From positions 372,001-436,000 of the forward strand of contig MSJH02000698.1 in NCBI GenBank assembly GCA_001931875.2: a DNA stretch of 64,000 nt. Direction: 5' to 3'. The notes beneath the pieces are model-generated. The model made no database searches and was not told where the DNA came from. It saw only the letters and a program-made list of their open reading frames with translations. The position numbers and the translations under genes were made by a program. Shown here one piece after another: positions 43,061-55,072 of this stretch (position 1 is the stretch's first letter; the number at the start of each line of letters is the position of its first letter). This DNA is from Byssochlamys sp. IMV 00236 (lineage: Eukaryota; Ascomycota; Eurotiomycetes; Eurotiales; Thermoascaceae).

Positions 43061-44809
43061 TCACGAAAAGTCCTCCTCCTCTGGGCCCTCCGCAAGTCGA
43101 CTGAAATAGGCCGCCACTGTTTCAGATGAGAGAAGATCATCTCTCTGCGTGAAATATCATCGAAGTTAGCCCTTGTAAAGGATTTGAGGCCGTATGCATC
43201 GTCTGTATGCAGAAAGAGGAATGATCGGTTCACATACCCTTTTTGACAGATCATGGATTCCGCGCTCCAATAATTCAGACTCTAATTTTCGCAGCTTCAC
43301 AATGGTCCCGTATATATCGCTTCGCACTCCCGTGCTCGTGCCGCTTTCATCGTGGCCTGCATTCGAGACAAATTCGTAGCTTGCTTGGAGCATGGCAAAT
43401 TGTCCCTCAAGGCGTTCAAGGAGGAAGACCACCGCACGAAGCTGGAAAACATCCCATAGCGGATCATTTGAAATAATATCGCGTAAAGAACTCGATAATG
43501 GTATCTCGTTTCCTTTCCACGTAGCCTTGAGCTCTCGCTGTCCCTCATTCGTCTGCAGCACAGAGAAATCGAGACCGTCCTCTTCGTTTACACATGCCCA
43601 CCAGACAAACCCACTCTCCCAGTCCGTCTGTTCTGATGACTGCGGAAGAAAAAGACGTACACCAGGGGCGTCCTGGCAGTAGATTTTCTTTGCTGGTTTC
43701 AGGGGATCATCATCGGGGATATCCAACCCGAGAAACAGCTGTCTTGCATTGTTCACCTCGCTCTCCAGAAAACCGTAGGAGAAAATCATTTCAGATGCGC
43801 CCTTTTCGTCTCCATATCTGCAAAAGTCCGCTTAATAAGAAGTCATGAGTAGACGGAGAAGATACATACGTGATCGTCACTTCGTCCCTGGGCTGCAGCT
43901 TCTTTCCCCATCGCAATTGCAGTACGGCATTGCCTTCCGAGTCTGTTTCGTAAAGTGCCACAGTAGCATCCCCAGAAGAGTGATTGGCCATATCAATACA
44001 TGGCACCATGGCGTGTCCCGTCCCTGGAAGATCTAAAGCTCGAGATCTGTACATCGCGTCGACCTGCTTCCAGTCATCGAGCGTCAACTTGCCAGTCTCT
44101 GATCCCCACCATACTCGTTCACACCAAGCTATGCTCTGGGTAGACTCGCGTAGCAAGTCGAACTCTTTCTCGAGAGAGGATATCTTTGCATCCACTGCGG
44201 CTTTAAGTGATGTGCCGTACAACAGCTCGTGCTCTTCTTCTGTGTAGAAGGTAGGCAATGGCACCGAAGCAGGTAGGAACTTGATATATTCCGACCATGG
44301 ATTAGAAACGCCAATCTTGTAAGGCGCATTCTCAAAATCCGGGCTGGAATACGTTATATGGAGCAGCAGAAAGATCAGAATTGCGCCTCGAGCTGTCTGT
44401 AACTATTAGCTTTGCGCAAAATCGATTCTAATTGATACAAACAATAGTATAAAAAACAACACATATTATAGCACAATTGCACCGCCGTTATGGCAAGACA
44501 TCGCTAGCCTACCTTTCCATAATCACCCACAGCTTCCAGCACTTCCCTCAGATACCTGTCGGATTTGGCATAGTTCTGCACCAGATCCAATGACAAAACC
44601 ATATCCGGCGGGACTGTGATTAGGAATTCAGGTTTCGACTCTTCACTCTCCGGATCTCCGTTGTACTTTTCTTCCGTAGCGACAACGCCTGAACCCTTAT
44701 CCGTTCCATCCTCGGCCTGGAGCCGCTCGAAAGCAACGCCATTGAAGCTGATGCCATTGAGCTTCGACCAGGCTGGAAGCGCCTCTATCGGTAGATATTC
44801 ACGTTTCAT
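43061..44809 (-). CDS. SET-domain lysine methyltransferase (SETD6/RKM-type)
   Basis: Four exons, 44809-44513, 44396-43870, 43817-43238 and 43144-43061, total 1488 nt, 495 aa. The N-terminus FNGVAFERLQAEDGTD with PPDMVLSLDLV is the split first part of the SET fold. A long helical insert (iSET) follows, then the core GHAMVPCIDMANHSSGDATV and EVTITYGDEKGASEMIFSYG, which carry the NHS and YG motifs of the SAM and active site. The C-terminal region is the helical substrate-binding half found in SETD6 and Rkm-type enzymes, which methylate ribosomal proteins or elongation factors. The last intron has its branch site at GGCTAAC, and the short last exon gives RDDLLSSETVAAYFSRLAEG. The exact substrate is not predictable. 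Confidence 0.85.
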
Positions 44810-45156
44810 GGTGCGCGTAATAGTAATAGCGAGAGGCTAGATTGTGTTGATCATCCCACTATTAACAATTCCCTCCGCGGTTCATGATGGAATGGGACGT
44901 TCCTAATCGGGAGGGTTTAGTGGGTCAGCGGCTTGTATACACGTGATATGATATGCACGGGCCATATATAGCTTTTAAGTGACGCCCATCGATTCATTAA
45001 AGCTCTTAGACAGACAGGCCAGAATCGCATAGAATACGCATGCCACGAACTTACGACACAATACGTTTCCAGGCAAGATGCTAATAAAAGAGATGGGATG
45101 GTGAAGTGAAACAAAGTTACATACACTACTAACATTTCTAAGAATGTCTACCTGTC

Positions 45157-46649
45157 CTAGAGCTTTGCTTTCTGATGAATTGAGGATAGATGTCTACTCC
45201 TCCTTACGTTGAGGTCTGGTTTCGGGCGGGGGCTATATAGATCTTCGTTGATCTTTGCCGCTTTCTCCTTCACTTCTCCCGTCTCTTTCAAAAGCCGCTC
45301 CACGATATATACAGCAGAGCGAGCAGTTCCGATCCCCAGAGTCCATCCGGACCCTCCATGGCCGTAGTTGTGCACGAGGGGAAAGGTGACTTTCTCATCT
45401 GCTCGCACCTTGACATTGTTCTTGGTAAATGGCCGCAAGCCCTGAGCAAAAGGAAAGTCTTTCCTAAAGTCCGCGTGATGCAAGGTCGGCATGAAATCTC
45501 TTGCTCGATTCCACATCTGCTGGACCTCCGGAGACTCTGGACTCAAGTTCAATTGGCCGTTGTTCGGTTGGATTATGGATCCCACATAGAGGATATCATC
45601 GTTGCGCGGTACGATGAACACTGTTTTGGTGGGTAGTTTCGAAGGTCCGGGACCAAATACGCGTCAGTGAGGTGACGGAACTTGCCGTTACGAGTGTTTT
45701 CGACTCGTCGAATAGCGCCCCGAACAGGATACACATCTTTGTCGTTGACCAGTTCTTTGGCACCGAGACCGGTGGCATTGACAATAACATGCGCATTAAA
45801 ATCTTTCAACAACTCTTCCCCAGTAGTGTAAAGATCCTTGATCTCTCGCGTCTCAAGCGTGGCTCCCTTGTTCTTGACTAGGGCCATCAAGTATGCCAAC
45901 GCCTTGTCCGTGTTTATGATTGGAGCTGGATGAGAATAACCGCTTGTGAAGTCTTTCCCTCCCAGCCTTAAATTGATCAGGTCCGATCCGAATTTAGTTG
46001 CAATGGCGGTCTTATCCTTGTAAGTATAGTTTTCGATGGTGTCATCCATTAACCCCTTGTCTTTCATAACACGTTTGTGCAGTATCTCGTCTTTTACGGC
46101 ACAAAACTTATCATAATGCTCATATATCTGCGACTTCTTGTCTTTGGGATCTTCAACCACATTATCGTAGAAGAACTGGTGAAGATCTGCTACTCTAAGA
46201 CCAAAGGACCGCCCTCCCTTTTCGTGATTATTGGAAATACTTGCAAGTTCGGTGTAGAAATCATAGCTGTCCAGGGCCCATTCTCGATAATGATGAACGT
46301 TAGCCCAGCCCTTTCCGGGTGATTCGATCTCTGTGTGTCCGCACCCACCTGGTGGCATCTCCCACAAGGCTCCGGCAATTTGCGAGGTGATGCGAGATCC
46401 CTGAAAGTCTTTGGTCCAAGCCCATTCCCGGGCGAGGATGGTCACCCGGAACCCTTTGTCGAGGAGCATCCATGCTACAAGTAGTCCACTGACACCGCCG
46501 CCAATGATGAGAACATGCTTGCTGTCTCCTGTAGCTTCCTTGAGAGGTTCATCGGCCGTTGATAGTCTCATGGACTCATACTTGACAGAACGGGATAGTT
46601 TACTCGTGCGCTCCTTGAGCGTGATGATGGCATCTCCGGTGGCTGCCAT
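45157..46649 (-). CDS. D-amino-acid oxidase family flavoprotein, with apparent frameshift
   Basis: FAD enzyme that would oxidise D-amino acids in peroxisomes. The frame from 46649 encodes an N-terminal leader, then KHVLIIGGGVSGLLVAWMLL (FAD-binding GxGxxG) and GSRITSQIAGALWEMPPGGC, up to HLTDAYLVP. A second frame from about 45640 to 45157 continues with TKTVFIVPRNDDILYVGSII and the DAO signature VHNYGHGGSGWTLGIGTA. It ends in AKL, an acceptable type-1 peroxisomal signal. The two frames are offset by one base near 45620-45650, in a C/G-rich run, so either the assembly lacks a base or the gene is newly broken. A 71-nt intron (GTAACG...ACAG) could also restore frame, but it would delete a stretch that looks coding. 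Both halves are otherwise intact. Exact substrate not determined. Confidence 0.78.
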
Positions 46650-47965
46650 GATGGGTTCGCAATGTAAAATGAGACAAGTATGATCTTATAAGCAAAGAAA
46701 TATCGAGAGCTCTTCGTAAAACATCTTTGTATAACTTGGAACGAAATGAGAGATGCGAAGGCGAACATTAAATAACCCCGTATACTTGAACTATACACTA
46801 ATCCATTGAGACATACACCCATCAGGTACTTTCTCAAGACAATGGTCCCAGAGCTAAGTGACTTACTTCTCTCGTATGATGCATGTATCTGCAAGTCTAG
46901 TTCAGGTCTATATCCCGACGTACAATATATACGAGTATCTCCAACATGGGAAAGGATTGAGCGTCTCCTCTCGCCGCAGCCTGCAGAGTCCTGCATATTG
47001 CATAAATGGAGTAACTATATTTACCTAGGTTTACGGACCTTTTCCTTGGAAGGGACGATGGCCCACTCTTTATGCAGGGCGGAAGTCAGGTAAAGCTTAC
47101 AATAGAAACAAAGGAACGACGTACCCGTGCCGTGCTTGTGCGTGGCTCAGCCCGGCTTTCTTATTGTAGAAAACAAGACTCAACCAGGAGTCGACACAGG
47201 GACCATTGTCCCGACTGTCAATTCGTCAATCTTCCTGAATATTTATTTCAGAAAGTACCACATTTAGAGATTTAGAGACAGAACAGCTTCTGTTATCCTG
47301 TTTGTAAATCATTCGTACTACTTCCAATTCGGAAAATACTACCCAATATCAATCCTATTAACGTGTAATGGGATTACCTATTCTAGAGACCGGCAGACAA
47401 AAGTTCCCACTTCTGTCTCGCTAGCTTAGTTACTTAGCTGCACTTGCTAAAAGTACGCGCCTCTTTTACAAAAGGCGCTTAAGTACTAAGGTACTCGGCG
47501 TAGCCCATAATATAACGCATTATATCTCCCCGCTTTTGCTGTGGGACCAATTTTTCGACAAGAACACTTTGATCTTCTTAGCAGACCAGACCGCATGTCA
47601 ACGGTGTATATAGTACATACATTTAAATGATTTCCGCCCCTGGCGAAAATGGAATCACCCCGCCCAAACAAGTTCTTTGTCCACTATAACTATTGCATCA
47701 TCCGCACCTATCTAGTGGCATTATGGGCAGTCATGAAACCAAAAGTTCTTTTATCACCATAACTTTGTACTATACTAACCTCTTGTGACAATGTGTCCTG
47801 GCTTTTCTTTGTTTGGAAAAACGGGGCACTCGGAAACTCGCCGTTCCAGGACGTAGAAGCAAGCGGGAAAGTATTCCACACTAATCGCGTAGGCTGCGGT
47901 CTCTTCTGCTATTTCGGGAAACGAGGCTCTAGTTTGTAAATTCACTACAACGCAGCATCGATGAT
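46650..47965. other. Divergent spacer
   Basis: Between the flavoprotein gene and the kinase-like gene. Holds both promoters; no gene seen. An imperfect AAGTACGCGCC/GGCGCTTAAG hairpin lies near 47450-47490. Confidence 0.4.
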
Positions 47966-48071
47966 CTAAAGGACTGTAAGGGGAACTAGTCCCCGGGGTT
48001 TAAGATATACCTATATAAGGGGTGCCAGCCCCGTAATAGCCGATAGGCTATTACAGTGTTTAGTCCTTTAG
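47966..48071. mobile_element. Possible 106-bp mini-element with 10-bp inverted ends
   Basis: The ends CTAAAGGACT (47966-47975) and AGTCCTTTAG (48062-48071) are exact inverted repeats. Between them are two more palindromic blocks, GGGGAACTAGTCCCC (47980-47994) and TAATAGCCGATAGGCTATTA near 48036. The arrangement resembles a small foldback or MITE element. No clear target duplication is seen, so this is tentative. Confidence 0.4.
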
Positions 48072-48363
48072 GCGAGTGATATCTAGGTCTGGAGGCTGGC
48101 GGCTTAGAACACCCGTGATGTTCACCGCGGCTTTATATATTCTCGATCCATAACAGCGAGATTATTTCTGAGAATCAGGAGATTATGGATAGCGAATCCC
48201 TCTCTTGCAAGAAATCAAGCGTCAAATATAGAAACGAAAAATCGACCCATAGAGAGCACGGTGGGATATCATTATCACATGATCGAGCTAAGGAGTTGAC
48301 TTCCCTCAGCCTGTGATATTTTCCTGAACTCTTGACTAGTACACCTTCCGGCGATTACACTAC

Positions 48364-49239
48364 ATGGCTCATCAAGTGAGTGATCTGTCCGACGATGATA
48401 TCGTTCGTCTTTGCCCCAATCCTGGTGCAGAAAAATGTGGACGGCTATTAGAAAAGATACTGGGCGGCATCATAGTCAAATATGGGTGGAGCGTCACTGG
48501 CGATGAGGCCGCAAACCAGGTATACGCTTATCATCGATCACTGGGAACCAAAATTCGGGTCCCGAAAGTGTATCGATATTTCCAAAGGTCAGGGATAGGT
48601 TACCTAGTGATGGAGTTTATTGATGGCATACCGCTGGCAAACCTCGCGCCGTTCGATGAACCTGTCCGAGATTTAGGGGGGGCATTTTACGGCTTCACCA
48701 CCAAGACTAAGGCGGATTTTCCGGGGCCACGGGGCCGTGGAATCCCTCGAGGATATCTTTTCTCCGATGATGGGGCTGGTGAACCGCTAGACAGCATGGA
48801 CAAGCTGAATATATGGCTTGACAGACGCGCGCGACTCACTGGGTCTGAAAAAAGCTTTCAATTTCAGCTTGACGACTGCGTATTTTGCCATTTGGATCTC
48901 AGTTACCGGAATATTGTTAAAGTCGACGAGTCGTTTTGTCTCTTGGATTGGGAGTTCGCAGGTTTTTACCCAAGGGTCTTTGAAACATACTGTATCCTCC
49001 TGCTCGGACAGAAGGAAGATTATACCTATGCTAAGAATCTTTCGGATTCACTGGACTCGGTTTATCGAGAGTATGGGCTGAATACCGATGACCAAAATTC
49101 GATTGGCCTTCTGAATCGTGTTTATCAAAACAATTTGAAGTACGATTTGTATGTCTACTCCGAATATAATGAATGGCGGAATGACCAACTGACTCGGATT
49201 ATAGTGGTAGCGCATTACAGATCGACTGGAAAGCCGTAG
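48364..49239 (+). CDS. Aminoglycoside phosphotransferase/protein-kinase-like protein
   Basis: A single-exon gene of 291 aa in the APH/choline-kinase-like superfamily. Visible motifs are the hinge YLVMEFIDGIPLANL (about 79-93), the Brenner-type catalytic loop CHLDLSYRNIVK (HxDxxxxN, about 177-188) and the metal-binding LLDWEFAGFYP (Asp about 195). The N-terminal nucleotide-binding lobe is short, and its lysine is not obvious beyond GGIIVKYG. Fungal genomes hold many such genes of unknown substrate, often in variable regions; antibiotic resistance is not implied. The start at 48364 is the first ATG and leaves 28 residues before the first strand. Confidence 0.8.
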   Translation: MAHQVSDLSDDDIVRLCPNPGAEKCGRLLEKILGGIIVKYGWSVTGDEAANQVYAYHRSLGTKIRVPKVYRYFQRSGIGYLVMEFIDGIPLANLAPFDEPVRDLGGAFYGFTTKTKADFPGPRGRGIPRGYLFSDDGAGEPLDSMDKLNIWLDRRARLTGSEKSFQFQLDDCVFCHLDLSYRNIVKVDESFCLLDWEFAGFYPRVFETYCILLLGQKEDYTYAKNLSDSLDSVYREYGLNTDDQNSIGLLNRVYQNNLKYDLYVYSEYNEWRNDQLTRIIVVAHYRSTGKP

Positions 49240-50453
49240 AAGACTTTAATATTTGTTTAAAGAAAGCGATGGTACCAACCGAAGGCCAGTCTTAATGCCC
49301 AGCAGATTATGAACTTGAGGATCTCCCAACAATGAACTAGCAAAGTCTCCCACTTCCATCGGGTCTAGGGTTTATAGAGCAGGTCCTGAGTGATTGAGGT
49401 TTAGCATTCTATAGCGGATTCCCTTTTCCATAGCGCTTCGAGAATAGAGCCGCCATTCGAGACCAAGAATTGCTTGCCCCCAGCTGAATTCACTGCGCAG
49501 AAATGATAGGCCAAGCTTCGCAAAATGTAAGTAGATCACCGGTAAGTAGAATTGACGAAGAAAGTTGTAGCATTCTCATATGCCTACTAATCGTTCTCTA
49601 GTCTCTGTCCAGTAAAGAAAGGTGATTGACTACCATAATAATCCGGCAGTTTGCTGCTTTTTCACACATATTCCCAGAGATTAGTCGTCTGTTTTGTCTC
49701 TCTATCATCTTTTTTGATATATGTAGAAGGCGAGAACAGAAAGAAAGTTTGGAGCAAATATAGGAAGTACTGTACGATAACGATTGAAGGACCGGCACAA
49801 GTCCCAACACGGAGAACAACGGCAAAAAATCGAAACTCTAGAATGATATTGGCCATTCTCAATCAAGGAGATTACCATAATTTAGAGAAAGAAAAAAGAA
49901 AGAAAGGGCAGCGTACACCTTAGAATCTAGCCGAGGGATTGACCAGATCAGCGCACATGACGTAACGCAAGCCCAATGCTCCAACAGCTCAGTTGTTAGA
50001 AGCGCAAATATCAATATCAATAAAAAAACATTACTAACAAAAAATAAAGAAATCCTTTAAGATTCAATTCCTTCTATTTAGCATCGAGAAATTAGAATCG
50101 CAACAGATGGTATAGATGGACATGTGTGATATTACAGTAATCACCTCAGCGACATCTTGGCATTTACATATCGCGTATCGTATTGCAGCATCACGACGTC
50201 ATACGAAGATGAATAACAACGTAGAGACATTGGACAATCCTGTACTTCAACAGCTAATCGAGAACCCGAGAAAACTGGATTAAGTTAACCTTTTTCTCTT
50301 TCCTGCTCGGTATATATTGACGGGCGTCCCAGTCCGCTTAATCCCAATTGTCATCAGGAAAGTGCCAGTACCAGTACCAGTACCACCACCACCATACATT
50401 GACAAGCACAACAAAGTCTCGCATTGGCAATTCACAAGAATCATACATATACA
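49240..50453. other. Gene-free spacer
   Basis: AT-rich. No supported gene. The right end is the promoter and leader of the small mitochondrial-type protein gene, with a short GTACCA repeat around 50366-50383. Confidence 0.4.
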
Positions 50454-51032
50454 ATGGCTAGCAACCGTTTCCCATCGTCGACTTCGAGGGTCAGGCAATT
50501 ATTGACCCCTCATCTTATCCGACCGTCTTTCGTGCCTGTCCAATCTATCGTCCGGCCCGCAGGTATTCCGGCGCCGTATGGAGTATCCGCTCGATTCAAG
50601 AGCGATTCGATGGAGGCTAGTTCTCTCAAGTCCAGGGAATGGAGAGGCACTTCGACAGATGACCATGCCATCAACCGGACGAAGAAGCGTGATATAACGG
50701 ATCCGCAAATGGAATCGACCCAGTCTGGTCAGGGGGAGAGGGAAAGGAACGAAGCGATCGCTGATGCCAGCAAGAGTAGCAGCACGACAGAGAGGGATGT
50801 TAACAAGAGCCAGGAGAGAGCCAAGAAGGAGCATCCTCATGCGCCGGAGCCAGTGATCGGTGTAAATGACGAGAAGGGAGAGGTGAGTTCCGCTGATGAT
50901 GCCCTAGCTCTATTCATGCGTCAATTACCAGCAGGTGTTATGCATTGTTGTCTAGCATAAGCGATGGCTTCACAAATTTCAAAAATGACCCAGAATTAGA
51001 CAGCTAACTTTTCCTTATAGAAGGGTTATTGA
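50454..51032 (+). CDS. Small hypothetical protein, probably mitochondrial
   Basis: Two exons, 50454-50882 and 51021-51032, give 146 aa. The intron begins GTGAGT and has a branch site AGCTAAC (51002-51008) just before TTATAG. The second exon encodes only KGY and the stop. The first about 45 residues are rich in R, S and P with no acidic residue until SARFKSD, a typical mitochondrial import sequence. The rest is highly charged and disordered, ending PEPVIGVNDEKGEKGY, a tail I associate with a conserved family of small fungal proteins. An in-frame ATG ten codons upstream (50424) is possible. Function unknown. Confidence 0.65.
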
Positions 51033-51184
51033 TCATATATCTCCTTCCCGTATCTTTAAATACAATCATGCACCACCTCTGTTCTATTTTCCGGGAGCTA
51101 CATTGCATCATTGATAAGTCTCGTTTCTATATTCATCATTATGGCTTGAGAGTGTACATTAGATAATGAAACATCGGCCGGGTA

Positions 51185-53102
51185 CTATCGACCGACTTTG
51201 AAAGACAGTACCTACAATGGTTAAGCGCGTTAGCCATGTAGACATTGGAATAAAAAGATATAGGAGTACCTACGTCGTGTTTCCCAACCTCTACAATTTC
51301 ATCCTCCGACACCCTAACACCTCCAGCGCCTTCAACATAGGCAATGGGGACGTCACCCATAACCTTGCGGGCCACATCACCCACAGTGCTGTTCCTGTTC
51401 GAAGTTAGAAATATACCACTCAGAACCCGACATTTGTGGACGACATACTTCTTAACCAGTACACAGTCCCTGAATACCGCGTTGGCGCCGCCGGCTGCTG
51501 AAGAAAATGTGTGGATGTTCTTGACAGGAAATACAGGCACAAGCCCTAGCAGTTCTGCTGCTCGCGATAGACACTGCACCACTCCGGTGGACCCAAAGCG
51601 ATACAGGACCATATCTTTCAGATTTTCCACGCGACTAGATAATGTTAGCCGGATCTTGCGACAGACGGTCTCAGGTAAGGGTCCACCCACGTTTTCAACT
51701 TTTCATCCATTTCTTTAAGGCCACCGCCCTCAGGATCTCCCATTTCGATGAGGTCCTCCCGGGTATCGACAAATTCACTACCTTCCACGTACTTGACATA
51801 GCCTTGTTTTGCCAGTCTTCGAAGGAAGACTTCGGATATGGCCGAGCAGAGAACGATTGACTTCGGATCCTGCATCCTGGAGATCTTGCTTATGTTCTAC
51901 ATCATCTTGTTAGAAGCGAATACGTCTGACTGATCGTAAAGCCATTCATCTCACCTTGTCCGCGTCCGGATGATCGATTTTATTCAATGCAAACACGGTA
52001 GGGAACTTCTCGTCGGTGAATGCGTTGACGACTTTCTCGACCGTCTCGTCTGACCAGTGCTCAAGTGGCTCCTTTATCTGTGCTCGATCCAGACAACGTT
52101 GGACAGTCTGCGAGGTACTTCCATAACCGGAAAATTGCTGTTGCAACGTCTCGACGGCCGTCGCCTCTGCGAATGATCAACAGATGTTTGTCGGATCTGA
52201 GCGGGCCCAACTTACTGACGGCAAGATGTCTCCTCTTGATGGACCCCCTAAGTACAGAATTAGTCTTAATAATCGGATGTCTGCTCATGCTTTGTTACCA
52301 TTTCTGCATCAGGTTCCCTTCAATCCATCTTACAATCTCGGATCGCAGCCACACAATATCATTAGACGGGTCGTATCCTCGTGTTGCCTTTCCTGTATCG
52401 AATATATTTAGTTTCATGATCCAGATATGAAATCCCTGCTCAGAGGATTTTGTTTCCCGACCTTCAGCATCCGTTGTCCCGCTAACGTCCACCACGTGAA
52501 TCAGAGCATCGGCATGTCGTAGGTCGTCCAGGAACTTATTCCCCAGTCCCTTGCCCTCATGCGCACCAGGAACCAGACCAGCGACATCCAATAACTCGAT
52601 CGGCACTGATCGCCGTCCCTCGTGACATCCTCCGTAGTTCGGCTTGCATTTATCCGTCAGGCCGTATCGCTTGCAGGCGCAGTCGATCTGGAGGTAACCG
52701 ATTGCCCGTTGCGGATCGATAGTAGTGAATCTGGCGGGGAGTCTCAGTATCTTGCCGAAAATTCCGCCGGTAACGACACCGATACGCAGGGCCAACGGGA
52801 AATCATCATGGCGGCGAAATGCAGGTTGATCTAAGTATAAGAATATAACTTACGGGAAATTGCCTACGAGAAAAATAACCGTTAGATAAGTCTAGAGGAG
52901 CAATCCGGGAGATTACAGATATATCAATAAGATACTCACCGACTTTAGAACTTGCATCTGTCAAGCTATTCAACGTGGTTGACTTCCCGCTGGATGGCTG
53001 TAAAAATCCCAGACCAGATCAGTCGTGAGTCATGAGCGGACAGCAGACATGCTCAAGAAAACTGACCTTTCCCACCAGTCCTATCAGAGGATCGCGCGGC
53101 AT
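51185..53102 (-). CDS. Archaeal-type YchF/Obg-like GTPase with TGS domain
   Basis: A GTPase of the Obg/YchF superfamily, thought to act with ribosomes or translation factors. Ten exons: 53102-53067, 52997-52940, 52863-52854, 52730-52299, 52247-52216, 52166-51955, 51896-51691, 51634-51449, 51394-51274 and 51211-51185. These total 1320 nt, 439 aa. G1 is GLVGKPSSGKST (8-19), G3 is DVAG (83-86) and G4 is NKID (251-254). A Cys-rich insert [19 protein letters not shown] (52-70) sits before G3, a feature I recall from archaeal members. The C-terminal TGS domain includes [20 protein letters not shown] and ends LSFKVGR. Exon 3 is 10 nt. All ten junctions hold frame, so the model is tight even though several introns are under 60 nt. 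Confidence 0.88.
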
Positions 53103-53907
53103 ATTGACAGTAGTATTGCCCTAGCAGCAATCAGGGTCCTCCGGGAGCTTCTTCAATAATGATAGTAGGAATTTGACTGAGCTTCCGCACCGCGCGGAGG
53201 GGTTCACTTACTTAGTTACATTTTCTGCTGACAATTCCTGCTATTGCTGGAAGGCGGTGAGTCGGAGCCCCGGCATATCTCCGCATCAAGCCGTTATTAT
53301 TAATGAACACATGGACGAGATGGCTTAGGACAGGATAATATAAATAATCAGCTAGGTAGTATGGAACTTTCTATGGGTTTAGTTTATCTCAAAAGTGAGG
53401 CACAATCAAGGTAACAATGTCTGCATTAGCAGAATGCATAGACACCTACTAGTTTCACGAACTATATATATAGGTACACAACGCACTATCTACCATACAG
53501 TAGTCAGAGCTATCAACATCGACAAAAATTTAAGAAGTGAAATAGGATTTCTAATCAGACAGACTTTTTATTAATGTCTTCAGCGACCATTTTATCCCCA
53601 CAAAGCCAGGAAACTCAACCCAAAGACCTGCAAAAGCTAAGTTATAAATACCAACGTATCGATACTAAGTGCTGCTATGCTTCTGATCTCTCCGTCGAGA
53701 AAAGAAAGGATTACTTCAGCATTCCTTACTTCATCAACCAGATATGCTTATGCAATCTCCCATCGACACTTCACATTGGTATTATCTACTATGTACTGTA
53801 GTTATACTCTATACTCTACATTCAAACTCAGTGCTCATCATATTATATCACACAGTTGCTAGCTAAACCACAACAGAAAACTCTTTTCCTGAAATATCCA
53901 GCTGACT

Positions 53908-53977
<70 letters not shown>
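53908..53977 (+). repeat. TAC trinucleotide microsatellite (about 23 units)
   Basis: An uninterrupted TAC run of 70 bp in non-coding DNA. Confidence 0.95.
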
Positions 53978-54923
53978 GGTTAACTATCTACTCACTATGA
54001 ATAAAAGCATTAGACTATCTAGTTAACTAACCACACCCACTATCCCACTGAAATTCCTATCTTATCTCCTACCCGATGCATACCCGATGCATTGCAGGAA
54101 GCGGGAAGGGAATGATCTACATAATAATAGCAGTCTAAGTAAGTACTCTAGATAGTACGGAGTAGATGAAAACAGAACCTGAACTTATCATCACCTAGTA
54201 GTCTATCCACCTCGTTTATAATTCTCTCAACCGGAATCCGTTCCACCTCACAGGGGAGAGGGGGGGCAGGGGATCCTGGGTTGGTGCCGCATTAGAACTA
54301 AGGTACGTGTACATACATACAGTACTAAGTAGGGATCGCTCCTGTAAGAGTTTTTAGAGTAGATTACTAACTAGACTATACTTCTAGAGTCTAGACTTCT
54401 CGATGGGGGTTCTATAGTATAGGATTTCCTTGGAAATACGGAGTATATTCGTGATTGCACTGCACTGCACTGCACTACAGAGTTACATATTTAACTGGAC
54501 AAATAGACACGCCAAAGCATAACTAAAGCATATCATAAACATCGAGGATACTAGTTAAATAGTTAACTAGACAAAAGGATAATTACCTAGGTAATCAACA
54601 ATTATACATAATAGTTAGTTAACTATCTCTTAGTATGCGGGATTTAGCCACAGATACCTTAACCTACTATCCAAACGAAGTGTGTTTCAGCTAATGCAAA
54701 TATCATATTACTACTGTTACTCTCGTATTCCAAAACGAAAAAGAAGCTAAGAAAAACTAACCAAGTGGGTAGGTATGATGCTGGCAGTTCTCGAACTTCG
54801 CGGGTGACCGGACCGACAGAAAGATCTGCAAGCCGTTTCTTATTTCCCCCAACGGCGCAGTAGTTCACCGTTCAGAAGAAGATTATCGTTGTCAACTTTG
54901 AACTAACTTACTAAGTAAACCAC

Positions 54924-54989
<66 letters not shown>
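54924..54989 (+). repeat. CCCTGT hexanucleotide array (11 units)
   Basis: Eleven perfect CCCTGT units. This is not the fungal telomere unit (CCCTAA). It lies in a gene-free spacer 84 bp left of the MITE-like element. Confidence 0.95.
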
Positions 54990-54995
<6 letters not shown>

Positions 54996-55072
54996 TCCCG
55001 ACACTAGACTAGACTATGTAGTTATCCATGCAGTCTGTGACCCACGTGCTGGTGGTTAGTATGTACATGCAC

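Larger units (their letters stand above)
53103..55072. other. Spacer with microsatellites
   Basis: No gene supported. Contains the TAC array (53908-53977), the CCCTGT array (54924-54989), a CACTG repeat near 54458-54475, and TACGGAGTA 9-mers at 54156 and 54437. Confidence 0.45.

Noticed and set aside
43203..43237. 35-nt intron (GTATGT to CATACAG) in the SET gene
   Set aside because: Too short for a fungal intron and it leads to unrelated sequence. The longer intron ending at 43145, with a GGCTAAC branch site, gives a sensible C-terminus.
45621..45718. 71-nt or 56-nt intron to explain the frame change in the flavoprotein gene
   Set aside because: It would restore frame, but the donors are weak (GTAACG or GTCACC) and the removed segment (GKFRHLTDAYLVP) reads as conserved coding sequence; a one-base indel explains the data better.
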